A stretch of 64,000 bases of DNA from Arenibacter antarcticus (GTDB lineage Bacteria; Bacteroidota; Bacteroidia; Flavobacteriales; Flavobacteriaceae): assembly GCF_041320605.1 (NCBI RefSeq), contig NZ_CP166679.1, positions 3,892,001-3,956,000 on the forward strand. The letters run 5' to 3'. Of the stretch, positions 7,334 through 16,731 are shown one piece after another. Position 1 is the stretch's first letter. The number at the start of each line of letters is the position of its first letter. A program made the position numbers and the translations under genes. The notes under the pieces are model-generated. The model searched no databases. It was not told where the DNA came from and saw only the letters and a program-made list of their open reading frames with translations.

Positions 7334-9652
7334 ATGTCTTTAAAAATTCAATTAAAAGTGAAGGTCTGTATAGCGGAAAAACCCAGTGTAGCAAAAGAAA
7401 TAGCGCAAGTCTTAGGTGCTAACACCAAGCATGATGGTTATTTTGAAGGGAATGGCTATGTGGTAACCTTTACCTTTGGTCATTTATGTACCTTATTTGA
7501 ACCCAATGATTATAAACCGTATTGGAAAAGTTGGGATTTGAATAATTTACCGATGCTCCCCGAAAAATTTAAGACCAAGGTTGTAGACAATGCAGGCATA
7601 CAAAAACAGTTCAACATTGTAAAGGGATTATTTGATAAGGCAAAACTTGTAATCAATTGTGGAGATGCTGGACAAGAAGGGGAATTAATCCAACGTTGGG
7701 TAATGCATCAGGCTAATTATACTGGGGAAGTAAAGCGATTGTGGATATCCTCCCTAACTACCGAAGCTATAAAAGAGGGTTTTACCAAACTTAAACCGTC
7801 AGAGGATTATGACAATCTCTATTATGCCGGATTTTCCCGTGCTATTGGAGATTGGTTATTGGGAATGAATGCGACTCGACTTTATACCGTAAAACACGGG
7901 GGGTATAAACAAATGTTATCTGTAGGTCGGGTACAGACTCCTACCCTAGCCATGGTGGTAAACAGATATAAAGAAATAGAGGATTTTAAGCCTCAACCAT
8001 ATTGGGAATTACAAACCTTGTATAGGGAAACGGTATTTAGTTATGAAGAAGGCCGTTTTCTGAAAATGGAAGAGGGCGAGGCAGTGGCAGCGATTGTGAA
8101 GGAGCACGAATTTGAGATTGTCTCCACCACCAAAAAAAAGGGTAAGGAATATGCCCCCAAATTATTCGATCTTACGGGTTTACAAGTATATTGTAATACC
8201 AAATTTGGATTTTCGGCCGATGAAACCTTAAAAATCGTACAAAAATTGTACGAGCAAAAAACGGTGACCTACCCTAGAGTAGACACTACTTTTCTACCCA
8301 ATGATGTCTATCCTAAAATTGGTGGGATATTGCGTAACCTAACCCAGTATACTAATCTGTGTACTCCCCTACTGGACAAGAAAATTAAGAAATCTCCCAA
8401 GGTGTTCAACGATAAAAAAGTTACGGATCACCATGCCATTATACCTACCGGCATCGAAATTAACTTAAATCCTGCCCAAAAGCAGGTTTACGATAGTATA
8501 GTAAGACGTTTTATCGCGGTTTTTTATGAGGATTGCGAGGTTTCCAATACCACAGTAATCGGGAAGGTAACCACCATCAATTTTAAGACCACCGGAAGGG
8601 AAATCCTAAAAAAGGGATGGCGGATCGTATTTGAGGTCCCAGATTCTAAGGAAAAGAAGGAAATTGGAATCTTACCGAGCTTTGTAAAAGGGGAAAAAGG
8701 TCCGCATGAACCCTCATTTATGGAAAAACAGACCAAACCGCCCAAACAGTTTACGGAAGCTACGCTCTTGCGGGCCATGGAAACTGCTGGAAAACAGGTA
8801 GATGATGATGAAATGCGCGAACTGATGAAGGAAAACGGTATTGGAAGACCTTCTACACGCGCAAATATTATAGAGACCCTTTTTAGGCGTAAGTACATAA
8901 AACGGAACAAAAAGCAAGTGCTGCCCACTCCCACAGGAATTCAATTAATTGATACTATTCAAAACGAATTATTGAAGTCGGCCGAACTCACCGGATTATG
9001 GGAAAAACAATTAAAAGATATAGAGAAAGGTACGTTTAGTGCTACAACCTTCATAAATAATATGAAGCGGATGGTAGATCAATTGGTATACGAAGTGCGA
9101 AGTGAGACCAAACGCGCTAATATCTCCCATACTGCTGCCATTCAAAAGTTAGAAAGTAAAAAATCTGACCCCAAGAAAACGGGTATGCAAAATGAAACTT
9201 GTCCTAAATGCAAAAAAGCCAAGTTACTAAAAGGTAAATCTGCCTATGGATGTAGTGCTTATAAGGAAGGTTGTGACTTTATACTCCCATTTGATTTTCA
9301 TGAAAAGACCATATCTGAAAATCAGTTCCTTAGATTGTTAAAAAAAGGATGTACGGTAAATCTTAAGGGGTTTAAACCAAATGGAAGTGAAGAAATTGAA
9401 GGTTTGGTGCGGTTTGATGAACAGTTTAAGCTTTTCCTGGAACCAAAAAAAATAGCAGCACCAATTACCGATACTCCAAGTTGTCCTAAATGCAAAACAG
9501 GTAAAATTCTTAAAGGTAAATCTGCCTATGGTTGTAGCGATTTTAACAAGGGATGCGATTTTAAATTTTCTTTTGAGGAAATTAAGATCAAAGCCAATGG
9601 AAAACCGCTTACCAAAACCTTGGTCCTCGAAATTTTAAAGGGTGTGAGATAA
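7334..9652 (+). CDS. topB: DNA topoisomerase III (type IA)
   Basis: A 772-residue type IA topoisomerase that relaxes and decatenates DNA by single-strand passage. An N-terminal Toprim domain starts at VCIAEKPSVAKEIA and includes NCGDAGQEGELIQRW. SVGRVQTPTLAMV and the active-site segment TYPRVDTTF (Tyr near residue 313) follow. The C-terminus holds two four-cysteine zinc ribbons (CX2C-X13-CX6C) near residues 622-650 and 716-745, each with GKSAYGCS. The ATG at 7334 adds eight residues before the usual family start; a GTG at 7358 would begin MKVCIAEKPSVA and is a credible alternative. A strong terminator follows. Identity is certain; only the start is open. Confidence 0.96.
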   Translation: MSLKIQLKVKVCIAEKPSVAKEIAQVLGANTKHDGYFEGNGYVVTFTFGHLCTLFEPNDYKPYWKSWDLNNLPMLPEKFKTKVVDNAGIQKQFNIVKGLFDKAKLVINCGDAGQEGELIQRWVMHQANYTGEVKRLWISSLTTEAIKEGFTKLKPSEDYDNLYYAGFSRAIGDWLLGMNATRLYTVKHGGYKQMLSVGRVQTPTLAMVVNRYKEIEDFKPQPYWELQTLYRETVFSYEEGRFLKMEEGEAVAAIVKEHEFEIVSTTKKKGKEYAPKLFDLTGLQVYCNTKFGFSADETLKIVQKLYEQKTVTYPRVDTTFLPNDVYPKIGGILRNLTQYTNLCTPLLDKKIKKSPKVFNDKKVTDHHAIIPTGIEINLNPAQKQVYDSIVRRFIAVFYEDCEVSNTTVIGKVTTINFKTTGREILKKGWRIVFEVPDSKEKKEIGILPSFVKGEKGPHEPSFMEKQTKPPKQFTEATLLRAMETAGKQVDDDEMRELMKENGIGRPSTRANIIETLFRRKYIKRNKKQVLPTPTGIQLIDTIQNELLKSAELTGLWEKQLKDIEKGTFSATTFINNMKRMVDQLVYEVRSETKRANISHTAAIQKLESKKSDPKKTGMQNETCPKCKKAKLLKGKSAYGCSAYKEGCDFILPFDFHEKTISENQFLRLLKKGCTVNLKGFKPNGSEEIEGLVRFDEQFKLFLEPKKIAAPITDTPSCPKCKTGKILKGKSAYGCSDFNKGCDFKFSFEEIKIKANGKPLTKTLVLEILKGVR

Positions 9653-9765
9653 TTGACTATTATAAAAGAATTAGGATTTTCTTAAGGCGACAGATTGCAA
9701 TTAAAAGTGACGAAATATATCAATATTTTTGCGGTCTATGATTTGAAATTTAATTGAGTCAGAAT

Positions 9766-9801
9766 AAAAAAGACCGTCAATTTAGTTTGACGGTCTTTTT
9801 T
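9766..9801. terminator. Bidirectional intrinsic terminator
   Basis: A 15-bp near-perfect inverted repeat (AAAAAAGACCGTCAA with TTGACGGTCTTTTTT) around a short loop lies between topB (plus) and the first SlyD-type gene (minus). A runs on one side and T runs on the other make it usable from both strands. Confidence 0.9.
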
Positions 9802-9944
9802 ACCCACTAAGTGAGCTTTGAATACTCCGACGCTTACCTGTCTGTTTCGTTCAGGCCGACGTCGAAATGTTATCGGTAGTTTTGTCTGAAGCCTTATGGG
9901 CTTGTCCTGAGGTAATTGACTAATAAATTGGTTTTACTACCTCT

Positions 9945-10373
9945 TTATATAATATCTATAAGCTCTAAATCGAACGTGAGGTCTTGTCCCGCTAAAATAT
10001 GATTAGCATCCAATACCACGGTATTCTCCTTAACGTCTGTAATTCGCAATTGATTTTTGGTGCCATCATCACTTTCTGCGATTAGTGACATTCCAATTTC
10101 AGGTTGAATATCTGGTGGTAGTTGATTGAGGTCGATCTCATGGAATAATTCGTTTATGATATCCCCATAAGCCTCTTCCTTTGGCACATAAATAGTTTTC
10201 TTTTCCAAAACCTCCATATTCAACAAACCTTTCTCAAACCCTGGAATCAGCATACCCTTGCCTAAAGTAATTTCTAGTGGATCTCTTTCCAAAGAGCTGT
10301 CGAACACTATTCCATTTTTTAATTTCCCTGTATAATGAACTTTTACAGTGTCATCTGCCTTTACTCTACTCAT
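9945..10373 (-). CDS. SlyD-type FKBP peptidyl-prolyl isomerase, copy 1
   Basis: A 142-residue cytosolic FKBP of the SlyD type: an FKBP catalytic fold with an insert-in-flap chaperone domain. VKVHYTGKLKNG and FDSSLERDP mark the N-terminal FKBP strand, LIPGFEKGL the core, and KEEAYGDI the start of the flap insert. The usual SlyD loop NHPLAGQDLTF reads NHILAGQDLTF here, with Ile for the conserved Pro. The His-rich metal-binding tail of E. coli SlyD is missing. A paralogue with the canonical loop lies about 6 kb away. Expected role: cis-trans proline isomerisation and folding assistance. Confidence 0.92.
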   Translation of the reverse strand: MSRVKADDTVKVHYTGKLKNGIVFDSSLERDPLEITLGKGMLIPGFEKGLLNMEVLEKKTIYVPKEEAYGDIINELFHEIDLNQLPPDIQPEIGMSLIAESDDGTKNQLRITDVKENTVVLDANHILAGQDLTFDLELIDII

Positions 10374-10498
10374 AAATTTAAAGTCTCTTAATTTTCAATA
10401 ATTGTATTTAAATTCAAAATTATGTGATATTGATTTTCTAAAAGAATATAGTGTCTTAAATCTTTCAAAAATTTAGATAATCTTAACATCAGATGGAG

Positions 10499-11788
10499 TT
10501 ATTCAATAATTGCTTGGTATATTAAACTTCGTAATTTGCCACGATCATCCACACCATTGGTCGGGATAAGTTGTTTAAAATAGACTAAGATCAATTCTTC
10601 TACAGGGTCTACCCAATACGTGGAGCCATAGGCACCGCCCCATTCAAAAGTTCCCACAGAACCAGGTTCCCCACGTTGCCCTAAATCTTTTGTTATAGAA
10701 AAGCCCAGGCCAAATCCGGAACCATCTCGTCCAGTGTAAGGAATTTCCCTTGACACGACATGATCGGAAATCATGAGTTCTACTGTTTTTGGGGATAGGA
10801 TCCTATGCCCATTAAGTGCTCCTCCGTTCAGCATCATTTGCAAAAATCTGGCATAATCCATAGAAGTAGAGAGTAGTCCTGCGCCTCCTGAAAAGCTTTT
10901 TCGTGGTCCTTTAACATAGTGTCCTTGACCAATACCCAATCCTGGTTCTGGAGCCCTTTCCAAGGATTTTCCTTTGTGTGCCATATAGGAAGTTGTCAAT
11001 CGATCAATTTTATTTTTAGGTAAATAAAAATAAGTATCCACCATTCCCAATGGGTCTAATATTCTCTCCTTAATAAATAGGTCCAGTGGCTTTCCAGAAA
11101 CTTTTTCAACCACCACGCCCAGAATATCGGTATTGTACCCATAAACAAATCGTTCGCCAGGTTGCGCGTCCATGGGCAATTTGGCCATACGTGCAATGGT
11201 TTCTGCAATAGGCTCATTCCTATCCGCAAAATACCAATTCTGAATACCAGCTGCTTTCCATTCGTCCTTGGCTAGGCCATTCCCATAACCAATTCCTGCG
11301 GTATGTGTCAATAAATCTCTTATGGTAATTGCCCTTTGGGCGGGAACCACATCATAACCGCCATTTTCATTTTTATTTGCGACCGTAGTCCCCTTCCATT
11401 CCGGTAAATATTTACCAATTGGTTCAGCAATCAACAGTTTACCTTCCTCTTGAAGGATCATGACGGCCACACTTATTATAGCCTTGGATTGGGAGGCGAT
11501 CCTAAAGATGGCATCGGTATCCATTTCCTTATTGGATTCTATGTCGCTTGACCCAAAAGCTGAGTGATATACAATCTTTCCTTTTCTGGCTATCAGGGTA
11601 ACATTTCCTGCCATTTCCCCATTTTCCACGTACTGTCGCAGCACCGATGAGAGTCGGTCTAATCTTGCTGAAGACATACCTACCTCTTCTGGTAAAGCGG
11701 TTTCCAAGTTTTGCGAATTCCCAAGGGAAAACCATAAAAGGCATACAAAAAGTATACTTGATCTCAATACTTTAGTCATAACATCCAA
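10499..11788 (-). CDS. Exported beta-lactamase-family serine hydrolase (class C / esterase type)
   Basis: A 429-residue penicillin-binding-like serine hydrolase. A signal sequence ends near LGNSQ (about residue 26). The SxxK active-site motif is SQSK near residue 97, the second motif YGYN is near 215, and GFGLGFSI and GGAYGST occupy the C-terminal region where the third motif is expected. Overall order and length match the Pfam beta-lactamase family that includes class C enzymes, esterase EstB and D-aminopeptidases. No resistance genes or AmpR-type regulator lie nearby, so a peptidase or esterase role is as likely as beta-lactam hydrolysis. An alternative ATG nine bases downstream (MTKVLRSS) is possible. 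Confidence 0.9.
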   Translation of the reverse strand: MDVMTKVLRSSILFVCLLWFSLGNSQNLETALPEEVGMSSARLDRLSSVLRQYVENGEMAGNVTLIARKGKIVYHSAFGSSDIESNKEMDTDAIFRIASQSKAIISVAVMILQEEGKLLIAEPIGKYLPEWKGTTVANKNENGGYDVVPAQRAITIRDLLTHTAGIGYGNGLAKDEWKAAGIQNWYFADRNEPIAETIARMAKLPMDAQPGERFVYGYNTDILGVVVEKVSGKPLDLFIKERILDPLGMVDTYFYLPKNKIDRLTTSYMAHKGKSLERAPEPGLGIGQGHYVKGPRKSFSGGAGLLSTSMDYARFLQMMLNGGALNGHRILSPKTVELMISDHVVSREIPYTGRDGSGFGLGFSITKDLGQRGEPGSVGTFEWGGAYGSTYWVDPVEELILVYFKQLIPTNGVDDRGKLRSLIYQAIIE

Positions 11789-12120
11789 ATTAATTAGTTT
11801 AAAAAATTACTTTTACTAATAAAGGGACAAAAGATAAAAGATTTTTAAGATGCTTATACTATAAAATGGTTAAAAATTAATTTTTAGAAGTACAGCCACT
11901 GAGCCGTTCCTTGTTAAGTGGAAGGTTTGGCGGTATTTTGGTTGAATTTGGAAAATGACAAATTACTAGCTTTAAAATGCGGAATGCATAAAAGCAAATT
12001 GGAGGTTAGGAAAATATTTTGGGTTGACCCCACGAGTAATTATCGGAATAACATTCTGAACGCAAGATTGGTTCCTATGTTATTCCGAATATTTATTTTA
12101 TGGAAAGGAAACTATATAAG
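11789..12120. other. 332-bp intergenic region with an 11-bp inverted repeat
   Basis: No convincing gene. An inverted repeat, CGGAATAACAT at 12044-12054 and ATGTTATTCCG at 12077-12087, lies 34-77 bases beyond the stop of the cold-shock gene on the minus strand. It has no clean T run and could be a weak terminator or a decayed intergenic repeat. A 68-codon plus-strand reading frame here looks accidental. Confidence 0.5.
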
Positions 12121-12576
12121 TTAAATTTTCTTGACCCGGACAGCATTCATCCCTTTCATACCCTTTTCAAGTTCAAAGGATACCTTGTCGTTTTCCTCTA
12201 TCTCATCGATCAATCCGCTTACGTGAGTAAAGTACTTTTCATTATTTTCGGTATCGATAATAAAACCAAAACCCTTAGAATTGTCGAAAAAGGAGACCTT
12301 TCCGTTTCTAACAGGATCAAATTCCTCTACATCGCTATCATCTTTTTTAGGAATTCCTATTTCTATAGTAGAAGCATCAATTTCTACTTTCAATGATGGA
12401 TCTGGTGGAGTATCTGTTAAATTGCCATCGTGGTCCACATAAGCAAATTGTATACCCGGTCCGTTTTCCTTGGATTCAGCTTTACGGGCTATTTTCTTCT
12501 TATTTTTTTCCTCTCTCTTTTTTAAACGCTTTTTTTCCTTTTCGCTTTTATTATACGTTTGTTGCGATTTTGCCAT
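12121..12576 (-). CDS. Cold-shock-domain protein with charged N-terminal extension
   Basis: A 151-residue nucleic-acid-binding protein. The first 40 residues are extremely Lys/Glu-rich (KSEKEKKRLKKREEKNKKK) and probably form a basic helix. Residues from about 90 to the end are a cold-shock domain: GKVSFFDNSKGFGFI holds the RNP1-like aromatic surface, followed by YFTHVSGL. The domain is at the C-terminus, not alone as in CspA. This architecture is common in flavobacteria. Expected to bind single-stranded RNA or DNA, perhaps as an RNA chaperone. It stands alone. Confidence 0.9.
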   Translation of the reverse strand: MAKSQQTYNKSEKEKKRLKKREEKNKKKIARKAESKENGPGIQFAYVDHDGNLTDTPPDPSLKVEIDASTIEIGIPKKDDSDVEEFDPVRNGKVSFFDNSKGFGFIIDTENNEKYFTHVSGLIDEIEENDKVSFELEKGMKGMNAVRVKKI

Positions 12577-13021
12577 TCGTTGTTTTAATTATTATTTTGA
12601 ATATTCCATGAGGGAAGTCCTTGAGATACTAATATTGTGTTGAAATAAGGGTGAGCTTTTTATAGGATACCCTAATATTTAGTAGGCTTTTTAGACCATA
12701 CGCGGCTCATGTTACCGTAGCAAAGATAAGCTATGTATTCCAATTAAAGAAGTAGTATAAATGTATTTTTTATTTGACCTGTGAAAAAACAGGTTTAGTC
12801 TATATATTTTTGTCCCTAAGAGGATGGTTTTCGTTTAATTAACATAGTAATACCAGAATCCAATCAACTTTGTTTTCTTGAAAACATTCATTTTCAATCT
12901 TTTAGAACTAAATTTTTTTAATGATTTAGACGATAGGCTTAGGATTATGTTTTGGTGAATTTTGTATATGGTAATAGAAAAATTCTTAACTTCTATGCAT
13001 AATAACTAAAATAAACCAAAG
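12577..13021. other. 445-bp divergent intergenic region
   Basis: No gene is seen. It separates the cold-shock gene (minus) from the TonB receptor (plus). A short ACCTGT/ACAGGT hairpin at 12777-12794 is the only clear structure. I found no perfect TAnnTTTG box with correct spacing upstream of the receptor. Confidence 0.45.
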
Positions 13022-15925
13022 ATGAGAAAGCAGTATTTTATGGTTTTAGCATTATTAATTGGAGCAATTGGTCTTACCAATGCCCAGATTACAGGAACAG
13101 TAACGGATGAAGATGGAGGCCCATTGCCCGGTGCATCCATCTTAATTGTTGGCACCACGACTGGTGCCACCTCAGATTTTGATGGCAATTTCACCCTAGA
13201 GGCCAATATTGGGGACGTACTTAGGATATCCTACATTGGTTATGAAACGCGGCAGGTTACGGTAGACCAAGTGGTAATGAATATTAGCCTCACCTCCGGA
13301 CTAGCATTATCGGAAGTTGTAATTGTAGGGTCTAGAAATCCCAACAGAACCGCCACGGAAAGTACTGTCCCGGTAGACGTCATAGACATGAAGGAATTGA
13401 ACAACGTGGCACCACAAGTCAACCTAAATCAGATTTTGAATTATGTAGCCCCCTCTTTTACCTCAAATACCCAAACCATTGCCGATGGTACAGATCATAT
13501 AGATCCCGCCTCCCTTAGGGGCTTGGGTCCTGACCAGGTTTTAGTGCTTATCAATGGTAAAAGAAGGCATACATCTTCCCTAATCAATGTAAACGGCACC
13601 TTTGGTCGTGGTAGTGTAGGGACCGACTTAAATGCGATTCCTGCTGCCGCTATACAGCGTATAGAAGTGATGCGAGATGGTGCAGCAGCCCAATATGGTT
13701 CCGATGCAATAGCCGGGGTAATCAACATTATACTTAACAAAAATGTTAATGAATTAACAACAACAGTTACCACAGGCGCTCATTTCTCCAAAAACGCCAA
13801 TGATCAAACAGGTGGTGTAGATGGGGAAACTACCAATGTAGCGGCCAGTTATGGTGTTCCACTAGGTGATAATGGTGGGTATATAAACCTCTCCGGAGAT
13901 TTTGACGTGCGGAAAGAATACAGTAGAATGAACGAATGGGAGGGCGAAATTTTTAATTTGTACAATACAGTGGAACGCGTGGCCAGTGCAGATGGTTATG
14001 ATGTTTTTAAGTTATTGGACGATGATGTGAACGATGTAATCCTGTATGCCGATCAGGCAGGTATTAATCGAAACGGTGCAACAACAAAAACTCAACTTAG
14101 AACCATTCTGAGTGCAGATGCCACCGCGGCAGAACTTTCGGCTAGGGGATTACAAAGAAGTGATTTTAATATGCGTGTTGGACAATCCTCGCTCAGAGGT
14201 GGTAGATTATTTGCAAACTTCTCGCTGCCCTTAGACAATCTGGGAACCGAGCTGTATTCCTTTGCTGGGATAAGTTCCAGAACAGGAAATTCTGGTGGAT
14301 TTTATAGGTTGCCCAATCAGAGCAGAACTTTTACCCCTGCCTATAGCAACGGATTTTTGCCAGAAATTAACTCCCATTTAAAAGATCAATCCTTCTCAAT
14401 GGGAATTAAAGGGATGATAGGAGATTGGAGTGTAGATATAAGTAATACTTACGGTAAAAACTCCTTTCTGTATACCATCGGGAACACCTTTAATGCCTCC
14501 ATGCAAAATGCTTCGCCTACTTTATTTGATGCTGGTGGCTTTTCTTTTTTGCAGAATACTTCCAATCTGGATATTACTCAATTTTTTGATGATGTTATGT
14601 CCGGGCTAAACATCGCATTTGGTGCGGAGTATAGGTTAGAAAACTACGACATTATAGCGGGCGAAGAAGCATCTTATGCACAGTATACCGCTGCCGGACA
14701 ACGAATAACCTTGGCTTCCCAACAGCCTTCACAAGATTTCTTTGGCAGTGCCAGACCTGGTGGATCTCAGGTTTTTCCTGGATTTTCTCCCGCCAATGAA
14801 TTGTCTAGGGGACGTAGTAGTGTCGCTGGCTATTTTGACGTGGAAGCTGATTTCTCAGAAGCTTTCTTGGCAAGTTTTGCTACGCGATATGAGAATTATA
14901 GCGATTTTGGCTCTACCATCAATTTTAAGTTGGCGGGGAGATTTAAGGCTACCGATAACTTGAATATTCGGGGGGCGTTAAATACTGGTTTTAGAGCACC
15001 TTCCCTGCACCAGATCAATTTTAATTCTACCTCCACTATATTTGACAATGAAGGTAATCCCCAAGAAGTAGGAACGTTTGCCAACGATAGTAGGGCCGCC
15101 AAACTTTTGGGAATCCCTCAACTTAAGGAAGAGACTTCCCAAAGTATTAGCTTGGGGCTTACCGCCAAATTTCCAGATGCCAGAATTACGTTAACCGTAG
15201 ATGGATATTTTGTGGCTATTGATGACCGAGTGGTATATACTGGTCAATTTGCCCCTACTGCTGATGCCGGTACGGGTACTGGTGGAATTCCAGCAGTCTA
15301 TTCCGGTGCACAATTGGAATTGTTCAACCTGTTGCGACAGGCCAATGCAACGGCAGCTTCTTTCTTTGCAAACGCTATTGATACCGAATCCAAGGGATTG
15401 GATGTAGTGGTGACCCATGATATTGACTTGGGGGCTAATTGGAAATTAAAATCTGATCTGGCAGGAACTTTCTCCAAAACCAAGCAGGTAGGAAATATTA
15501 ATGCATCCAAAATCCTGAGTGATGCGGGATTGGTAGGCACTTACTTTCCTGAAGATAGTAGGGTCTATTTGGAGGAAGCGGTTCCTAGGACTAAAATTAA
15601 CCTTTCCAATAGTCTAACTTCCGATAAATTCATCGTTTTCCTAAGAAATGTATATTTTGGGGAAGTAACCGAAGCTACCACTACCGCAGCCAATCAGCAA
15701 ATTTTTGGTAGCAAGGTCGTCACAGACCTTTCGCTTGGATATAAGGCAACAGAGTCGCTTACATTTACCCTAGGGGCTAATAACTTGTTCGATATCTATC
15801 CAGATAGAGCTGAAGAGCAATACGGCAACCGTAGCGATGGCCGATTTGATTGGTCTCGAAGGGCACAACAATTTGGTATTGCCGGAAGATTTCTTTTTGC
15901 TAGGTTGAGCTTTACCCTTAAATAA
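13022..15925 (+). CDS. TonB-dependent outer-membrane receptor
   Basis: A 967-residue outer-membrane transporter driven by the TonB complex. The signal peptide ends at LTNAQ (about residue 22). A carboxypeptidase-regulatory-like beta-sandwich follows (ITGTVTDEDGGPLPGASI, residues 23-95), then a plug domain with NRTATESTVPVDVI, SLRGLGPDQVLVLINGKRRH and MRDGAAAQYGSDAIAGVINI. The rest is a long beta-barrel ending in a terminal aromatic strand (GRFLFARLSFTLK). The plug resembles ferric-siderophore/vitamin type receptors rather than SusC glycan receptors, and there is no SusD partner beside it. The ligand is unknown. It stands alone and ends in a strong terminator. Confidence 0.94.
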   Translation: MRKQYFMVLALLIGAIGLTNAQITGTVTDEDGGPLPGASILIVGTTTGATSDFDGNFTLEANIGDVLRISYIGYETRQVTVDQVVMNISLTSGLALSEVVIVGSRNPNRTATESTVPVDVIDMKELNNVAPQVNLNQILNYVAPSFTSNTQTIADGTDHIDPASLRGLGPDQVLVLINGKRRHTSSLINVNGTFGRGSVGTDLNAIPAAAIQRIEVMRDGAAAQYGSDAIAGVINIILNKNVNELTTTVTTGAHFSKNANDQTGGVDGETTNVAASYGVPLGDNGGYINLSGDFDVRKEYSRMNEWEGEIFNLYNTVERVASADGYDVFKLLDDDVNDVILYADQAGINRNGATTKTQLRTILSADATAAELSARGLQRSDFNMRVGQSSLRGGRLFANFSLPLDNLGTELYSFAGISSRTGNSGGFYRLPNQSRTFTPAYSNGFLPEINSHLKDQSFSMGIKGMIGDWSVDISNTYGKNSFLYTIGNTFNASMQNASPTLFDAGGFSFLQNTSNLDITQFFDDVMSGLNIAFGAEYRLENYDIIAGEEASYAQYTAAGQRITLASQQPSQDFFGSARPGGSQVFPGFSPANELSRGRSSVAGYFDVEADFSEAFLASFATRYENYSDFGSTINFKLAGRFKATDNLNIRGALNTGFRAPSLHQINFNSTSTIFDNEGNPQEVGTFANDSRAAKLLGIPQLKEETSQSISLGLTAKFPDARITLTVDGYFVAIDDRVVYTGQFAPTADAGTGTGGIPAVYSGAQLELFNLLRQANATAASFFANAIDTESKGLDVVVTHDIDLGANWKLKSDLAGTFSKTKQVGNINASKILSDAGLVGTYFPEDSRVYLEEAVPRTKINLSNSLTSDKFIVFLRNVYFGEVTEATTTAANQQIFGSKVVTDLSLGYKATESLTFTLGANNLFDIYPDRAEEQYGNRSDGRFDWSRRAQQFGIAGRFLFARLSFTLK

Positions 15926-15946
15926 TTTAGCTTGAGCTTATTACGC

Positions 15947-15985
15947 AAAAAAGTAGGCTACTTAAAATAGTAGCCTACTTTTTTT
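15947..15985. terminator. Bidirectional intrinsic terminator
   Basis: AAAAAAGTAGGCTACT and AGTAGCCTACTTTTTTT form a 16-bp stem with a 6-base loop, between the TonB receptor (plus) and the second SlyD-type gene (minus). Confidence 0.92.
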
Positions 15986-16012
15986 ATATACACTATCCAA
16001 AAAATATAGGAT

Positions 16013-16444
16013 CTACTCCCCTATACTAACAAGCTCTAGTTCAAATGTAAGATCTTGACCAGCTAATGGATGATTAGCATCTAAGATAATATGGTCTTCA
16101 TGAACCTCGGCAACCCTTAATTCGTTTTCAACCCCGTCAGGACTGGTGGCAACTAAGCCCATACCAACCTCTGGCTTCATATCTTCTGGTAATTCTTCTT
16201 TCTTAACGGAATGGAACATTTCTTTCTGTATCTCCCCATAAGCTTCTTCTTTTGGGATTGTTACAGTTTTCTTTTCCTCGGGTTGCATATCGATCAAGCC
16301 GTTTTCAAAACCTGGAATAAGACTTCCCTGACCTAAGGTAACACTGATAGGTTCCCTTTCTAAAGAACTGTCAAATATGGTACCGTTGCTCAACTTTCCT
16401 GTGTAATGTACTTTTACTGTATCGTTTTCTTTTACTTTATCCAT
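16013..16444 (-). CDS. SlyD-type FKBP peptidyl-prolyl isomerase, copy 2
   Basis: A 143-residue cytosolic FKBP with the SlyD insert-in-flap architecture. It shares VKVHYTGKLSNG, FDSSLERE, LIPGFENGL and KEEAYGEI with copy 1, and keeps the canonical DANHPLAGQDLTF loop. The start at 16444 (MDKVKENDTV) is preferred over an upstream ATG at 16471 because it aligns with copy 1 and leaves room for a promoter (TTTG-N21-TAAGTTTG at 16515-16483). No His-rich tail. Presumed general folding and prolyl isomerase function. Confidence 0.94.
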   Translation of the reverse strand: MDKVKENDTVKVHYTGKLSNGTIFDSSLEREPISVTLGQGSLIPGFENGLIDMQPEEKKTVTIPKEEAYGEIQKEMFHSVKKEELPEDMKPEVGMGLVATSPDGVENELRVAEVHEDHIILDANHPLAGQDLTFELELVSIGE

Positions 16445-16482
16445 AAACCAAAATATATAATTATAATTCAATTAATAAAGTA

Positions 16483-16515
16483 CAAACTTATAGGTTCTAA
16501 AATTCCTTGGGCAAA
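16483..16515 (-). promoter_or_regulatory. Probable Bacteroidetes promoter (TTTG-N21-TAAGTTTG)
   Basis: On the minus strand TTTG (16515-16512) is followed after 21 bases by a perfect TAnnTTTG box (16490-16483), 38 bases before the ATG of the second SlyD-type gene. Spacing fits the group's primary sigma-factor consensus. Confidence 0.6.
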
Positions 16516-16731
16516 AAGTAACAATAAAACTTCCGAGAATTTAGAAACCAGCAACTTTTTAAGAGAATTGTTACGAGGTTTTTGAAATTAACGCTAAATA
16601 ACTCAATTATTTTCACTGCCCTATGGTGCGAAATTCGGGATTAGATAGGTTTTATGTATTTAATTAAGGTTCAGCATATTACCTAACCTCACTAGGACCA
16701 CTAGATATTCCCTGATGGTTACCCCCACTTT

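Noticed and set aside
11918-12124. 68-codon plus-strand reading frame between serine hydrolase and cold-shock genes
   Set aside because: Composition is not protein-like and it spans the inverted repeat at 12044-12087; no promoter box is seen.
12100-12396. 98-codon plus-strand frame over the cold-shock gene
   Set aside because: It is antisense to a clear cold-shock domain.
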